From Bacteroidota bacterium (GTDB lineage Bacteria > Bacteroidota > Bacteroidia > UKL13-3), in contig JAIXSO010000020.1 of the NCBI GenBank assembly GCA_027484685.1, positions 1 to 64,000 of the forward strand: a stretch of 64,000 nucleotides of DNA, given 5' to 3'. Shown here piece after piece: positions 8,098 through 16,892 of the stretch (within the stretch, counting starts at the first letter, position 1; every line of letters begins with the position of its first letter). A program made the position numbers and the translations under genes. Under the pieces are notes generated by a model. It made no database searches. It was not told the origin of the DNA and saw only the letters and a program-made list of their open reading frames with translations.

Positions 8098-10230
8098 ATG
8101 GCAATTAACGCACGCAAAACAATATTAATACGTACCCTGGTCGTTTTTGGCTTAATGGGCGTGTTTGCTGCTGCCATTGTGTTTTATGTTTATAAATTAC
8201 AGTTTGTTGAAGGTAATCATTGGAAAAAAGAATCGGCAAAATTTTCGGTAAAGTCAGAAAAAGTAAAGGCTATCAGAGGTAATATTTTTGATTGTAATGG
8301 TGCTTTGCTTTCTACTTCATTGCCCATTTACGATTTGGCCATTGATGCCACTGCACCAGCATTTTCGGTAAAAGATACTTTTGATAAATATGTTGATTCG
8401 CTTGCCATTATGTTCAATGCAGAGTTTCCACAAGCCACAGCTAGTCATTATAAATTTTTATTTAAAAATATCAGGTCTAAAGGGTTAGGTTATAACTTAA
8501 TCAAACTCAATGTGTCGCATCAACAATTGTTACGTATTCAAAAGTTTCCATTGTTCAGAATGGGTAAAATATCAGGTGGTTTGTACATTATTCCTAAAAC
8601 CAAACGTGTAAAACCATTTCAAAATTTAGCTTTAAGAACCATTGGTTTTGTTAATAATAATTCGGATGATTATGTAGGGTTAGAAGGCTTTTTTAACGAT
8701 TACCTAAAAGGCAAAGATGGATTGCAAATGATGCAACGCGTTACAGGTGGTGTTTATGTGCCTATTAATAATGAAGAAAAAAACGAAGCTGAAAATGGTT
8801 GTGATATCATTTCAACCATTGATATAAATTTACAAGATGTTGCACAACAATCGTTGTTAAAGGTTTTAAAAAGTAATATGGCCATGCGTGGCACTGCTAT
8901 ATTAATGGAAGTGGAAACTGGCGAAATTAAAGCCATTGCCAACTTAACACGAAAGGCTGATGGTACTTATGAAGAAAGATTGAATGATGCCATTAGAACT
9001 AAAATGCAGCCAGGTTCAACCTTTAAGTTGGTAACCATGATGAGTTTGCTGGATAATGGTTTTGTAACCCCAAAATCTGTGGTGAATGTAGAAGGTGGAA
9101 GAGCTATGGTGTATGGTCGACCTGTTGAAGATTCGCATAGTTATTCTGAATTAAACATGCAGCAAGCTTTTGAAGTGTCGTCAAACATTGCATTTGCTAA
9201 ACAAATAGCTAAGTATTATGATTCAAACCCAAGTAAACATTATGATTATTTAGATGGTTTAGGTTTAGATAAAAATCTGAAATTGCAATTACATGGAGCA
9301 CAAGCACCACAATATTTAAAACCAAGTAGTAAGTATTGGAGTAAAAGCGATTTATCTGCTATTAGCCGTGGTTATGGAATTTCATTAACGCCATTGCAAA
9401 TGTTAACTATTTACAATGCTATAGCTAATAATGGAAAAATGGTGAATCCATTTTTTGTTAAAAAAATAATGAATGCAGGCCAAGTGGTTAAGGAATTTAA
9501 AACACAAGTTTTAAAGGAGCAAATATGCAGTGAAGCCACTGTTGCTCAACTTAAAAACATGATGGAAGGTGTTGTTAAAAATGGTACTGCTTATAACAAA
9601 GAAAACGGCAACTTACCTTACACCTTTGCTGGTAAAACAGGAACTGCCATTATTCAACGAGGGGAAGATTATTACCAAGGCGGAGCAAAAGTTTACAGAG
9701 CCTCTTGGTGTGGTTATTTTCCTGCTGAAAAACCAAAATATAGTTGCTATGTAGTTATCATTCGTCCGCAAGGCAGTATGATTTATGGCGCGCAGTTGGC
9801 ATTGCCAGTATTTAAAGATTTGGCCAATAAAATTTATGCTACTGCTACCAACATTCATAAAGATGTAAGAGAAACTTACACTGGTTTTTCGAACGATTTG
9901 CCAGAAGTAACAAAAGCTTATAAAGATGATGTAAAAACCATACTTGATAATGTGGGCATTTCATCACATGTAAACGATTCGGTTGATGATATGGAAAGTG
10001 CATGGTTCAATGTTTCACAAAAGGACAATGCATTAAGTTTATTACCCATGGTAAGCAAACCCAAACAAATGCCTGATGTAAAAGGAATGTCGGCTAAAGA
10101 TGCTACTTATTTATTAGAAAGTAAAGGTTTACGAGTAAGCATTATGGGTTGTGGTAAAGTTAAACAGCAATCAATAAAGGCGGGAGCTAACTACAATAAA
10201 GGTTTAAAAGTAAATTTAATTTTAGGATAA
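8098..10230 (+). CDS. ftsI: Division peptidoglycan transpeptidase (FtsI/PBP3-type) with C-terminal PASTA domain
   Basis: Class B penicillin-binding protein, 710 residues, that cross-links septal peptidoglycan in the periplasm. There is one N-terminal membrane anchor (about 10-32), a dimerisation/pedestal region, then the transpeptidase with SxxK at PGSTFK (Ser about 307), SSN near 361 and KTGTA near 513. The C-terminus, from about residue 658 (MPDVKGMSAKDATYLLESKG), is one PASTA domain, which E. coli FtsI lacks but Bacteroidota and Firmicutes homologs often have. It starts with ATG 20 bases after ftsL; murE starts 4 bases after its stop. Confidence 0.94.
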   Translation: MAINARKTILIRTLVVFGLMGVFAAAIVFYVYKLQFVEGNHWKKESAKFSVKSEKVKAIRGNIFDCNGALLSTSLPIYDLAIDATAPAFSVKDTFDKYVDSLAIMFNAEFPQATASHYKFLFKNIRSKGLGYNLIKLNVSHQQLLRIQKFPLFRMGKISGGLYIIPKTKRVKPFQNLALRTIGFVNNNSDDYVGLEGFFNDYLKGKDGLQMMQRVTGGVYVPINNEEKNEAENGCDIISTIDINLQDVAQQSLLKVLKSNMAMRGTAILMEVETGEIKAIANLTRKADGTYEERLNDAIRTKMQPGSTFKLVTMMSLLDNGFVTPKSVVNVEGGRAMVYGRPVEDSHSYSELNMQQAFEVSSNIAFAKQIAKYYDSNPSKHYDYLDGLGLDKNLKLQLHGAQAPQYLKPSSKYWSKSDLSAISRGYGISLTPLQMLTIYNAIANNGKMVNPFFVKKIMNAGQVVKEFKTQVLKEQICSEATVAQLKNMMEGVVKNGTAYNKENGNLPYTFAGKTGTAIIQRGEDYYQGGAKVYRASWCGYFPAEKPKYSCYVVIIRPQGSMIYGAQLALPVFKDLANKIYATATNIHKDVRETYTGFSNDLPEVTKAYKDDVKTILDNVGISSHVNDSVDDMESAWFNVSQKDNALSLLPMVSKPKQMPDVKGMSAKDATYLLESKGLRVSIMGCGKVKQQSIKAGANYNKGLKVNLILG

Positions 10231-10234
10231 TTTT

Positions 10235-11698
10235 ATGACTAAAACATTAGAACAAATATTACATACAGTAAAAACTATTTCTGTTCAAGGTAACTTGAAT
10301 ATGGAGGTTACACTGCTTACTTACGACTCAAGAAACGTAACAAGTAGCAGTGTGTTTTTTGCTGTAAAAGGTACTCAAGTTGATGGTCATAAATTTATTG
10401 GAGATGTAATAACTAAAGGTGTTAAAGCCATTGTTTGCGAAGTATTGCCAACTGAATTAAATGCTGGAATTACCTATATTCAAGTAGCAAATACCAGTGA
10501 AGCCATGGCTTTAATGGCAGCTAATTTTTATAACCATCCTTCTAAACAATTAAAGCTTGTTGCGGTAACAGGTACCAATGGTAAAACTACTGTTGCTACC
10601 TTATTATTTAGTTTGTTTCGTAAGTTTGGTCATCATGTTGGGTTACTTTCTACTGTTCAAAATCAAATTAACGAAACAGTTATTCCGAGCACACATACTA
10701 CTCCTGATTCTATTAGGATTAATGAGCTTTTAGGACAAATGTTAGCTGCTGGATGTGAGTATTGTTTCATGGAAGCAAGTTCACATGCTATTGATCAAAA
10801 TAGAATCAGCGGATTACATTTTGCTGGGACTATTTTTACCAATATTACCCACGATCATTTGGATTATCATATCACATTTGATAATTACATAAAAGCCAAG
10901 AAAAAGCTGTTTGATGATGTAAATGATGATGCCTTTGCCTTGACTAATAAAGACGATAGAAATGGCATGGTGATGTTGCAAAATACCCATGCATCAAAAT
11001 ACTCTTACTCATTAAAATCAATGGCTGATTTTAAAGGTAAAATTATTGAAGCCGATTTTGATGGAATGCTTATTAATGTAAATGGCGATGAGGCTTGGTT
11101 CAGATTAGTTGGTGAGTTTAATGCTTATAATTTATTAGCAGTTTATGGAGCAGCTTTTTTACTAGGAAAAGATAAACAAGAAATCATTACACATTTATCA
11201 AGTTTACATTCAGTAAATGGTCGTTTCGATTTTATGAAATCAGAAAGTGGCATAGTAGCCATTGTTGATTATGCACATACTCCTGATGCTTTAAAAAATA
11301 TTCTTTCAACCATTAATGGAATAAGAACCAATAACGAACAGCTAATAACAGTAGTTGGTTGTGGTGGAAATAGAGATGCTGCTAAACGCCCTGTTATGGC
11401 CGATGTGGCAACTAAAATGAGTAATAAGGTAATTTTTACTTCTGATAATCCTCGTAACGAAGACCCAGAAGAAATATTAGATGAAATGCAAAAAGGTGTT
11501 GATCCATTGCATTACAAAAAAACGCTAAGAATTAGCAATAGAAAAGAGGCAATTAAAGCTGCTGTAAGTATGGCTCAAAAAGGCGATATCATTTTGGTAG
11601 CTGGTAAAGGCCACGAAACTTACCAAGAAATTCAAGGCGTAAAACATTATTTTGATGATAAAGAAGTGTTGAAAGAGATGTTTGAATTAATGAAATAA
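10235..11698 (+). CDS. murE: UDP-MurNAc-L-Ala-D-Glu:meso-diaminopimelate ligase
   Basis: Cytoplasmic ATP-dependent ligase adding the third stem-peptide residue. The 487 residues show the P-loop GTNGKTT (about 113), the TTPDS substrate motif, the HDHLDYH segment and DYAHTPDALKN. The DNPR motif (about 404-407, TSDNPRNEDPEEI) is the established signature for meso-diaminopimelate rather than lysine, so this organism's peptidoglycan should be of the meso-DAP type. It follows ftsI by 4 bases, indicating tight co-transcription. Confidence 0.96.
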   Translation: MTKTLEQILHTVKTISVQGNLNMEVTLLTYDSRNVTSSSVFFAVKGTQVDGHKFIGDVITKGVKAIVCEVLPTELNAGITYIQVANTSEAMALMAANFYNHPSKQLKLVAVTGTNGKTTVATLLFSLFRKFGHHVGLLSTVQNQINETVIPSTHTTPDSIRINELLGQMLAAGCEYCFMEASSHAIDQNRISGLHFAGTIFTNITHDHLDYHITFDNYIKAKKKLFDDVNDDAFALTNKDDRNGMVMLQNTHASKYSYSLKSMADFKGKIIEADFDGMLINVNGDEAWFRLVGEFNAYNLLAVYGAAFLLGKDKQEIITHLSSLHSVNGRFDFMKSESGIVAIVDYAHTPDALKNILSTINGIRTNNEQLITVVGCGGNRDAAKRPVMADVATKMSNKVIFTSDNPRNEDPEEILDEMQKGVDPLHYKKTLRISNRKEAIKAAVSMAQKGDIILVAGKGHETYQEIQGVKHYFDDKEVLKEMFELMK

Positions 11699-11731
11699 AT
11701 AAAAAATTAGAACTATAAAATAACTAACAAT

Positions 11732-13000
11732 ATGTTGTATTACTTATTTGACTATTTGAATGATACCTTTAATATTCCTGGTGCTGGGGTGTTTCAATAC
11801 ATTTCTTTCAGGGCAGCTATGGCTATTATATTATCGTTAACCATATCAATGATTTATGGTAAAAACTTGATTGCAAAATTAAGAAGATTACAAGTGGCTG
11901 ATGAAATTAGAGACCTTGGTTTAGCAGGTGAAAAAGCTAAAGTAGGCACACCCACAATGGGTGGATTAATCATTTTAGCAGCTATTTTATTGCCTACCTT
12001 ATTGTTTGCTCGCATCAATAATGTGTATATTATTTTAGCTGTAATTACTACCATTTGGCTTGGTTTAGTTGGCTTTTTAGATGATTACATAAAAGTATTT
12101 AAAAAGAATAAAGAAGGTTTAGCAGGTAGGTTTAAAATAGTTGGACAAGTGGGCATCAGCGTAATTGTGGCTACCACATTGTATTACAACCAACACGTAA
12201 AAACCAAAGATTTTTATAAGCCACAAGATGTAACTACTGAGTTTATTAAAGCCAATAATTTACAACAAACAGTTATTGATGGTCAAATTATGTATTCGAA
12301 AGATGAGAAGGCTACTACTACTACTATTCCATTTTTTAAATCAACTGAGTTTGATTATAAATACTTATTGACTTGGATTTGGGATGGATTTGAGCAATAC
12401 AATTATTTGATATTTTTAGTAGTTGTAACTTTTATTATAACTGCTGTTTCCAATGGTGCAAATATTACTGATGGTATTGATGGGCTTGCGGCAGGTATAT
12501 CGGCTATTATAGCTTTGGTGCTCAGTATTTTTGCTTATGTAAGTGGTAATTTGGTTTTCTCTGAATATTTAGGAGTAATGTACATTCCTAACCTTGGCGA
12601 AATGGTAATTTTTGGAGGTGCATTGGTTGGAGCATGTATTGGTTTTTTATGGTACAATGCTTTTCCTGCTCAAGTATTTATGGGCGATACCGGTTCATTG
12701 TCTTTAGGAGGAATCATAGCAGTATTTGCCATTATGGTTCGTAAAGAATTATTGATTCCAATTTTATGTGGGGTGTTCTTGGTTGAAAATTTATCGGTAA
12801 TACTTCAAGTGTATTATTTTAAATATCAAAAACGCAAGCATGGTATTGAATATGCTAGGGCAAACAGACTTTTTAAAATGTCTCCGTTGCATCACCATTA
12901 TCAAAAATTAGGTTTCCACGAATCAAAAATTGTTACCCGTTTTTGGATTATTGGAATCATGTTAGCAATCATCACCATCATTACTTTAAAAGTACGATAG
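11732..13000 (+). CDS. mraY: Phospho-N-acetylmuramoyl-pentapeptide-transferase
   Basis: Integral membrane enzyme forming lipid I from UDP-MurNAc-pentapeptide and undecaprenyl phosphate. Diagnostic motifs are [34 protein letters not shown] (about 241), [12 protein letters not shown] and the HHHYQKLG histidine cluster near the C-terminus. At 422 residues it is about 60 longer than E. coli MraY. The extra part (about 150-215, rich in charged and Thr residues) lies between transmembrane segments and is usual in Bacteroidota homologs. Confidence 0.96.
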   Translation: MLYYLFDYLNDTFNIPGAGVFQYISFRAAMAIILSLTISMIYGKNLIAKLRRLQVADEIRDLGLAGEKAKVGTPTMGGLIILAAILLPTLLFARINNVYIILAVITTIWLGLVGFLDDYIKVFKKNKEGLAGRFKIVGQVGISVIVATTLYYNQHVKTKDFYKPQDVTTEFIKANNLQQTVIDGQIMYSKDEKATTTTIPFFKSTEFDYKYLLTWIWDGFEQYNYLIFLVVVTFIITAVSNGANITDGIDGLAAGISAIIALVLSIFAYVSGNLVFSEYLGVMYIPNLGEMVIFGGALVGACIGFLWYNAFPAQVFMGDTGSLSLGGIIAVFAIMVRKELLIPILCGVFLVENLSVILQVYYFKYQKRKHGIEYARANRLFKMSPLHHHYQKLGFHESKIVTRFWIIGIMLAIITIITLKVR

Positions 13001-13002
13001 GA

Positions 13003-13086
13003 ATTTTGATTTAGGATTTTTGAATTGTGATTTACACAAATACTAACCAAACTAAGAACTAAGTACTTAAAACTAAGAACTAAACA
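13003..13086. repeat. Short-word intergenic repeats before murD
   Basis: The whole mraY-murD gap is word repeats: TTTTGATTTAGGATTTTTGA, GAATTGTGATTT, then AACTAAGAACTAAG, TACTTAAAACTAAGAACTAA, ending 3 bases before ATG. The word TGATTTAGGATTTT recurs twice, in opposite orientations, around the four-helix-bundle gene at 51.2-51.6 kb. Confidence 0.65.
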
Positions 13087-14430
13087 ATGAAACGAATTGT
13101 AATACTTGGAAGCGGAGAAAGTGGAACAGGTGCAGCCATCTTAGCTAAAAAACAAGGCTTTGATGTATTTGTGTCAGATAAAGGAGCAATACCTCAAAAA
13201 TACAAAGAGGAATTGTTGCAGCATGCTATTGCTTTTGAAGAATTACAACATACTGAAGCATTGATTTTAAATGCTGATGAAATTATAAAAAGTCCAGGTA
13301 TTCCCGAAAAAAATGAGCTTATAAAAAAGCTTCGTTCTTTGAATATTTCTGTTATTAGTGAAATAGAGTTTGCAGCTCGTTACACCAATGCATACATTAT
13401 AGCTATAACTGGAACCAATGGCAAAACTACCGTAACTTCATTGGTATATCATTTATTACAAAAAGCAGGTTTAAATGTAGCCTGTGGAGGTAATATTGGT
13501 GTGAGTTTTGCGCGCTTAGTTGCCGAAAAACAATACGATTATTTTGTATTAGAAATAAGCAGTTTTCAATTAGATGATATGTATGAATTTCATGCAAACA
13601 TTGCTGTATTAACCAATATAACACCCGATCATTTAGACAGATATAATTACGAAATACAAAACTATATAAACTCAAAATTCAGAATCACACAAAATCAAAC
13701 TGCCGCAGATTACTTTTTGTATTGTGCTGATGATGAATTAACAACCGCAAACTTGCAATCAACAAATATAAACGCACAAATGGTTCCATTCTCGTTAAAC
13801 CCTAGTCTTGCAGCTGGGGCAACTGTAATGGATGGAACCATGTTTGTGCAATTATCAAACAATCAATTAAATCCATTCACAATGTTAACACAACAACTTG
13901 CACTTAGAGGTAGGCATAATGCCTATAACTCGCTTGCCGCTGCCTTAATTGGCAAGGCATTACAAATTAAAAATGAAGTTATTCGCGAAGCGCTAACCGA
14001 TTTTAAAAATGTAGAACACCGTTTAGAAAATGTAGCCTCGGTTGATGGCATACAATTTATTAACGACTCAAAAGCCACCAATGTAAATGCTGCTTGGTAT
14101 GCTTTAGAATGTATGGATAAACCAGTAGTTTGGATTGCTGGTGGAACCGATAAAGGCAATGATTATACCATGCTGAAAGATTTGGTAAAAGAAAAAGTGC
14201 GCATCATTGTTTGTATGGGTTTAGATAATACTAAAATCCATGAAGCATTTAGCAAAGATGTAGACATGATTGTAAATACTACCAGTGCTAACGAAGCTGT
14301 AAAAGTGGCAAAACAATTAGCTAAAGCTGGCGAATGTGTTTTGTTATCGCCTGCTTGCGCTTCGTTTGATTTATTTAAAAATTATGAAGAACGTGGCCGT
14401 ATGTTTAAAAATGCGGTTAGAAGTTTATAA
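13087..14430 (+). CDS. murD: UDP-N-acetylmuramoylalanine--D-glutamate ligase
   Basis: Cytoplasmic Mur ligase adding D-Glu to UDP-MurNAc-L-Ala. The 447 residues show an N-terminal Rossmann opening (IVILGSGESGTGAAILA), P-loop GTNGKTT (about 109), NITPDHLDR, FINDSKATNVNA and the C-terminal LLSPACASFDLFKNYEERG. Standard family length. It is separated from mraY by 86 bases of repeat words and from ftsW by about 100 bases, but orientation and context keep it within the dcw operon. Confidence 0.96.
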   Translation: MKRIVILGSGESGTGAAILAKKQGFDVFVSDKGAIPQKYKEELLQHAIAFEELQHTEALILNADEIIKSPGIPEKNELIKKLRSLNISVISEIEFAARYTNAYIIAITGTNGKTTVTSLVYHLLQKAGLNVACGGNIGVSFARLVAEKQYDYFVLEISSFQLDDMYEFHANIAVLTNITPDHLDRYNYEIQNYINSKFRITQNQTAADYFLYCADDELTTANLQSTNINAQMVPFSLNPSLAAGATVMDGTMFVQLSNNQLNPFTMLTQQLALRGRHNAYNSLAAALIGKALQIKNEVIREALTDFKNVEHRLENVASVDGIQFINDSKATNVNAAWYALECMDKPVVWIAGGTDKGNDYTMLKDLVKEKVRIIVCMGLDNTKIHEAFSKDVDMIVNTTSANEAVKVAKQLAKAGECVLLSPACASFDLFKNYEERGRMFKNAVRSL

Positions 14431-14530
14431 GTATAAATGATTGGTTAGGAAACCAACCATTGACAAATAGTAATTGATAAATATAAATTAATAGGTTTTA
14501 CCAAAACCAAATTGATTATAAAAAGTAAAA

Positions 14531-15757
14531 ATGAGTATTATACAGTATTTAAAACCAAAGGGAGACAGAGCCATGTTCTTCATCATATTGATTTTATCAT
14601 TATGGGGATTATTGGCTGTGTATAGTTCTGCCAGTTGGTTGTCGTACCGTTATAAACACAGTGCCATTTTTTACTTGTTCCAACATGGAATGTATATATT
14701 TATTGGATATACCATTATGCTGTATATTCATACCATACATTATAAAAATTTCATGGGGATATCACGGTTTTTGCTCTACATATCTTATGCATTATTAATT
14801 GCAACCATCCTTTTTGGAGTAACCATTAATGGGGCAAAACGGTGGCTTTCGTTTGGCTTTTTTACCTTTCAGTCGTCCGATTTTGCTAAGGTAGCAATTT
14901 TGCTTTATACCATTAGAACCTTAGCTAAATACAAAGATGAGTTGGATGACTTAAAGAAAGTAATTTATCCATTGTTGGGTCATATCACTTTAACTTGCGT
15001 TTTAATTGCAAAAGATAATTTAAGTACCGCTTTGGTGCTTTTTATGACCTGTATTTTAGTAATGTACTTAGGTAGAGTTAAGGTTATTTATTTAATCAAA
15101 ATTGGCGCTGTTGGTTTAGTTTGTGCTGTTTTGTTTGCTATGTTTTTATTGTTTGCTCCTCCTAAGTTAATTGAGGGTGTTGGGCGATTCGAAACATGGA
15201 AAGCAAGGATAACGGCATTTACTAATTTTGAAAATAAATCGGCCCAAACAGGAAGAAATAAAGTAAAGGAAAAAGATAGTTTTCAAGCCGACCATGCTAA
15301 AATAGCTATTGCTACTGGTGGCTTGTTTGGAAAAGGTCCTGGTCAAAGTGTAGAGCGTAACTTTTTGCCCGAAGCTTATGCCGATTTTATCTATGCCATT
15401 ATTATTGAAGAGTATGGATTATTTTTAGGCATATTTATGCTGTTTTTATATTTATGGTTTATGTATAGAACCATCAATATTATAAAAAAGGCGCCTAAAG
15501 CTTTTGGGGCATTAATAGCAGTTGGTTTGTCTTTCCAATTGGTGCTGCAAGCATTAATAAACATGGCGGTAGCAGTTGGTTTATTTCCTGTTACAGGTTT
15601 AACTTTACCTTTGGTAAGTAAAGGTGGAACCTCACTTATTTTTACATTTATAACATTGGGATTGATTATGAGTGTAAGCAGGTATATTCAAGCTGATAGC
15701 ATGGAGGAAGCCAATAGTAACGTGGATTCAAAAAACAATAATTTTATAACAACTTAG
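14531..15757 (+). CDS. ftsW: Septal peptidoglycan glycosyltransferase FtsW
   Basis: SEDS-family polytopic membrane protein, 408 residues, which polymerises lipid II at the septum with its FtsI partner (encoded upstream). Ten or so hydrophobic segments are visible. The SEDS signatures GAKRWLSFGFFTFQSSDFAK, the EEYGLFLG segment and the C-terminal GLTLPLVSKGGTSLIF are present. The extracytoplasmic loop (about 210-260) carries the EDYADFIYAI-like region, here PEAYADFIYAIIIEE. It lies between murD and murG, the normal order. Confidence 0.95.
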   Translation: MSIIQYLKPKGDRAMFFIILILSLWGLLAVYSSASWLSYRYKHSAIFYLFQHGMYIFIGYTIMLYIHTIHYKNFMGISRFLLYISYALLIATILFGVTINGAKRWLSFGFFTFQSSDFAKVAILLYTIRTLAKYKDELDDLKKVIYPLLGHITLTCVLIAKDNLSTALVLFMTCILVMYLGRVKVIYLIKIGAVGLVCAVLFAMFLLFAPPKLIEGVGRFETWKARITAFTNFENKSAQTGRNKVKEKDSFQADHAKIAIATGGLFGKGPGQSVERNFLPEAYADFIYAIIIEEYGLFLGIFMLFLYLWFMYRTINIIKKAPKAFGALIAVGLSFQLVLQALINMAVAVGLFPVTGLTLPLVSKGGTSLIFTFITLGLIMSVSRYIQADSMEEANSNVDSKNNNFITT

Positions 15758-15787
15758 GTCTATTTATAACAAACTATTTTATTAAAA

Positions 15788-16888
15788 ATGAATAGCAAAA
15801 AGAAAATAATAATTAGCGCAGGAGGAACAGGAGGCCATATATATCCGGCCATTGCGGTAGCACAAGCATTACAAAAAAGACTCAACAACGATGTGGAGTT
15901 TTTATTTGTGGGCGCTAGCGATAGAATGGAAATGGAAAAAGTTCCTAAAGCGGGTTATAAAATAGAAGGATTGTGGATTAGTGGATTGCAACGTAGAATT
16001 ACATATAAAAATTTATTGTTTCCTATTAAGGTTGTTTCAAGTATTTTAAAATCATTTGGAATAATTAACAGGTTTAAACCCAATGCAGTTATTGGTTTTG
16101 GTGGTTATGCAAGTAGTGCGGTGCTTTATGCAGCATCGTTAAAAAAACTGCCAACTTTAATACATGAGCAAAACTCGTATGCGGGTATCACCAATAAAAT
16201 ATTAAAAGATAAAGTAAATACCATTTGCGTGGCTTACGATAATATGGAGAAGTTTTTTCCAGCTAATAAGTTGGTAAAAACAGGTAATCCAATTCGTCAA
16301 GATTTGTTGGATGTGTCGAGCAAAAAACAACAAGCAATGGAGTTTTTTAAGTTAGATGCTAATAAAAAAACCATTTTAGTAATAGGAGGAAGCTTAGGTG
16401 CAAGAACTATCAACGAAAGCATTTATGAAGGATTAGATAAAATAAAAGAAGCCAACGTAAACCTTATTTGGCAAACAGGCAAAAACTTTGATAAATTAAC
16501 TCCGAACTCCGAACTTCGAACTTCGAACTTTGAAGTCAAAGACTTCATATATGAGATGGATTTAGCTTACGCAGCAGCCGATGTGGTAATTTCGAGAGCA
16601 GGCGCACTTTCTATAGCTGAGTTAGCACAAGTGGCTAAGCCTGTTATTTTAGTGCCTTCGCCTAATGTGGCCGAAGACCATCAAACAAAAAATGCAATGG
16701 CTTTGGTAAATAAAAATGCAGCTATTTTAGTAAAAGATGTAGATGCAAAAAATAACTTGGTTAGTGAAACGTTAAACTTAATAACCAATGAAAATAAACA
16801 AGCTGAATTGGTTAATCAAATAAAAACATTTGCTATGCCCAATGCAGCCGAGTTAATAGTAGATGAAGTAATCAAATTAATGAAGTAA
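15788..16888 (+). CDS. murG: Lipid II synthase (UDP-GlcNAc transferase) MurG
   Basis: Peripheral membrane GT-B enzyme adding GlcNAc to lipid I. The 366 residues contain GGTGGHIYPAIAVA (about 11-24), VIGFGGYASSAV, HEQNSYAG, VIGGSLGARTINE and the C-terminal ISRAGALSIAELAQVAKPVILVP/EDHQTKNA donor site. Residues about 239-250 (LTPNSELRTSNFEV) are encoded by degenerate GAACTTCGAACTTC repeats of the same kind found between genes, in a loop that is normally short. murC begins 4 bases after the stop. Confidence 0.96.
   Translation: MNSKKKIIISAGGTGGHIYPAIAVAQALQKRLNNDVEFLFVGASDRMEMEKVPKAGYKIEGLWISGLQRRITYKNLLFPIKVVSSILKSFGIINRFKPNAVIGFGGYASSAVLYAASLKKLPTLIHEQNSYAGITNKILKDKVNTICVAYDNMEKFFPANKLVKTGNPIRQDLLDVSSKKQQAMEFFKLDANKKTILVIGGSLGARTINESIYEGLDKIKEANVNLIWQTGKNFDKLTPNSELRTSNFEVKDFIYEMDLAYAAADVVISRAGALSIAELAQVAKPVILVPSPNVAEDHQTKNAMALVNKNAAILVKDVDAKNNLVSETLNLITNENKQAELVNQIKTFAMPNAAELIVDEVIKLMK
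16502..16537. repeat. Short-word repeat inside murG
   Basis: CCGAACTCCGAACTTCGAAC followed by TTCGAACTTTGAAGTC, lying in frame within murG. It is the same word family as the intergenic stretches near 29650, 29844 and 46590. Confidence 0.75.
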
Positions 16889-16892
16889 TTTC

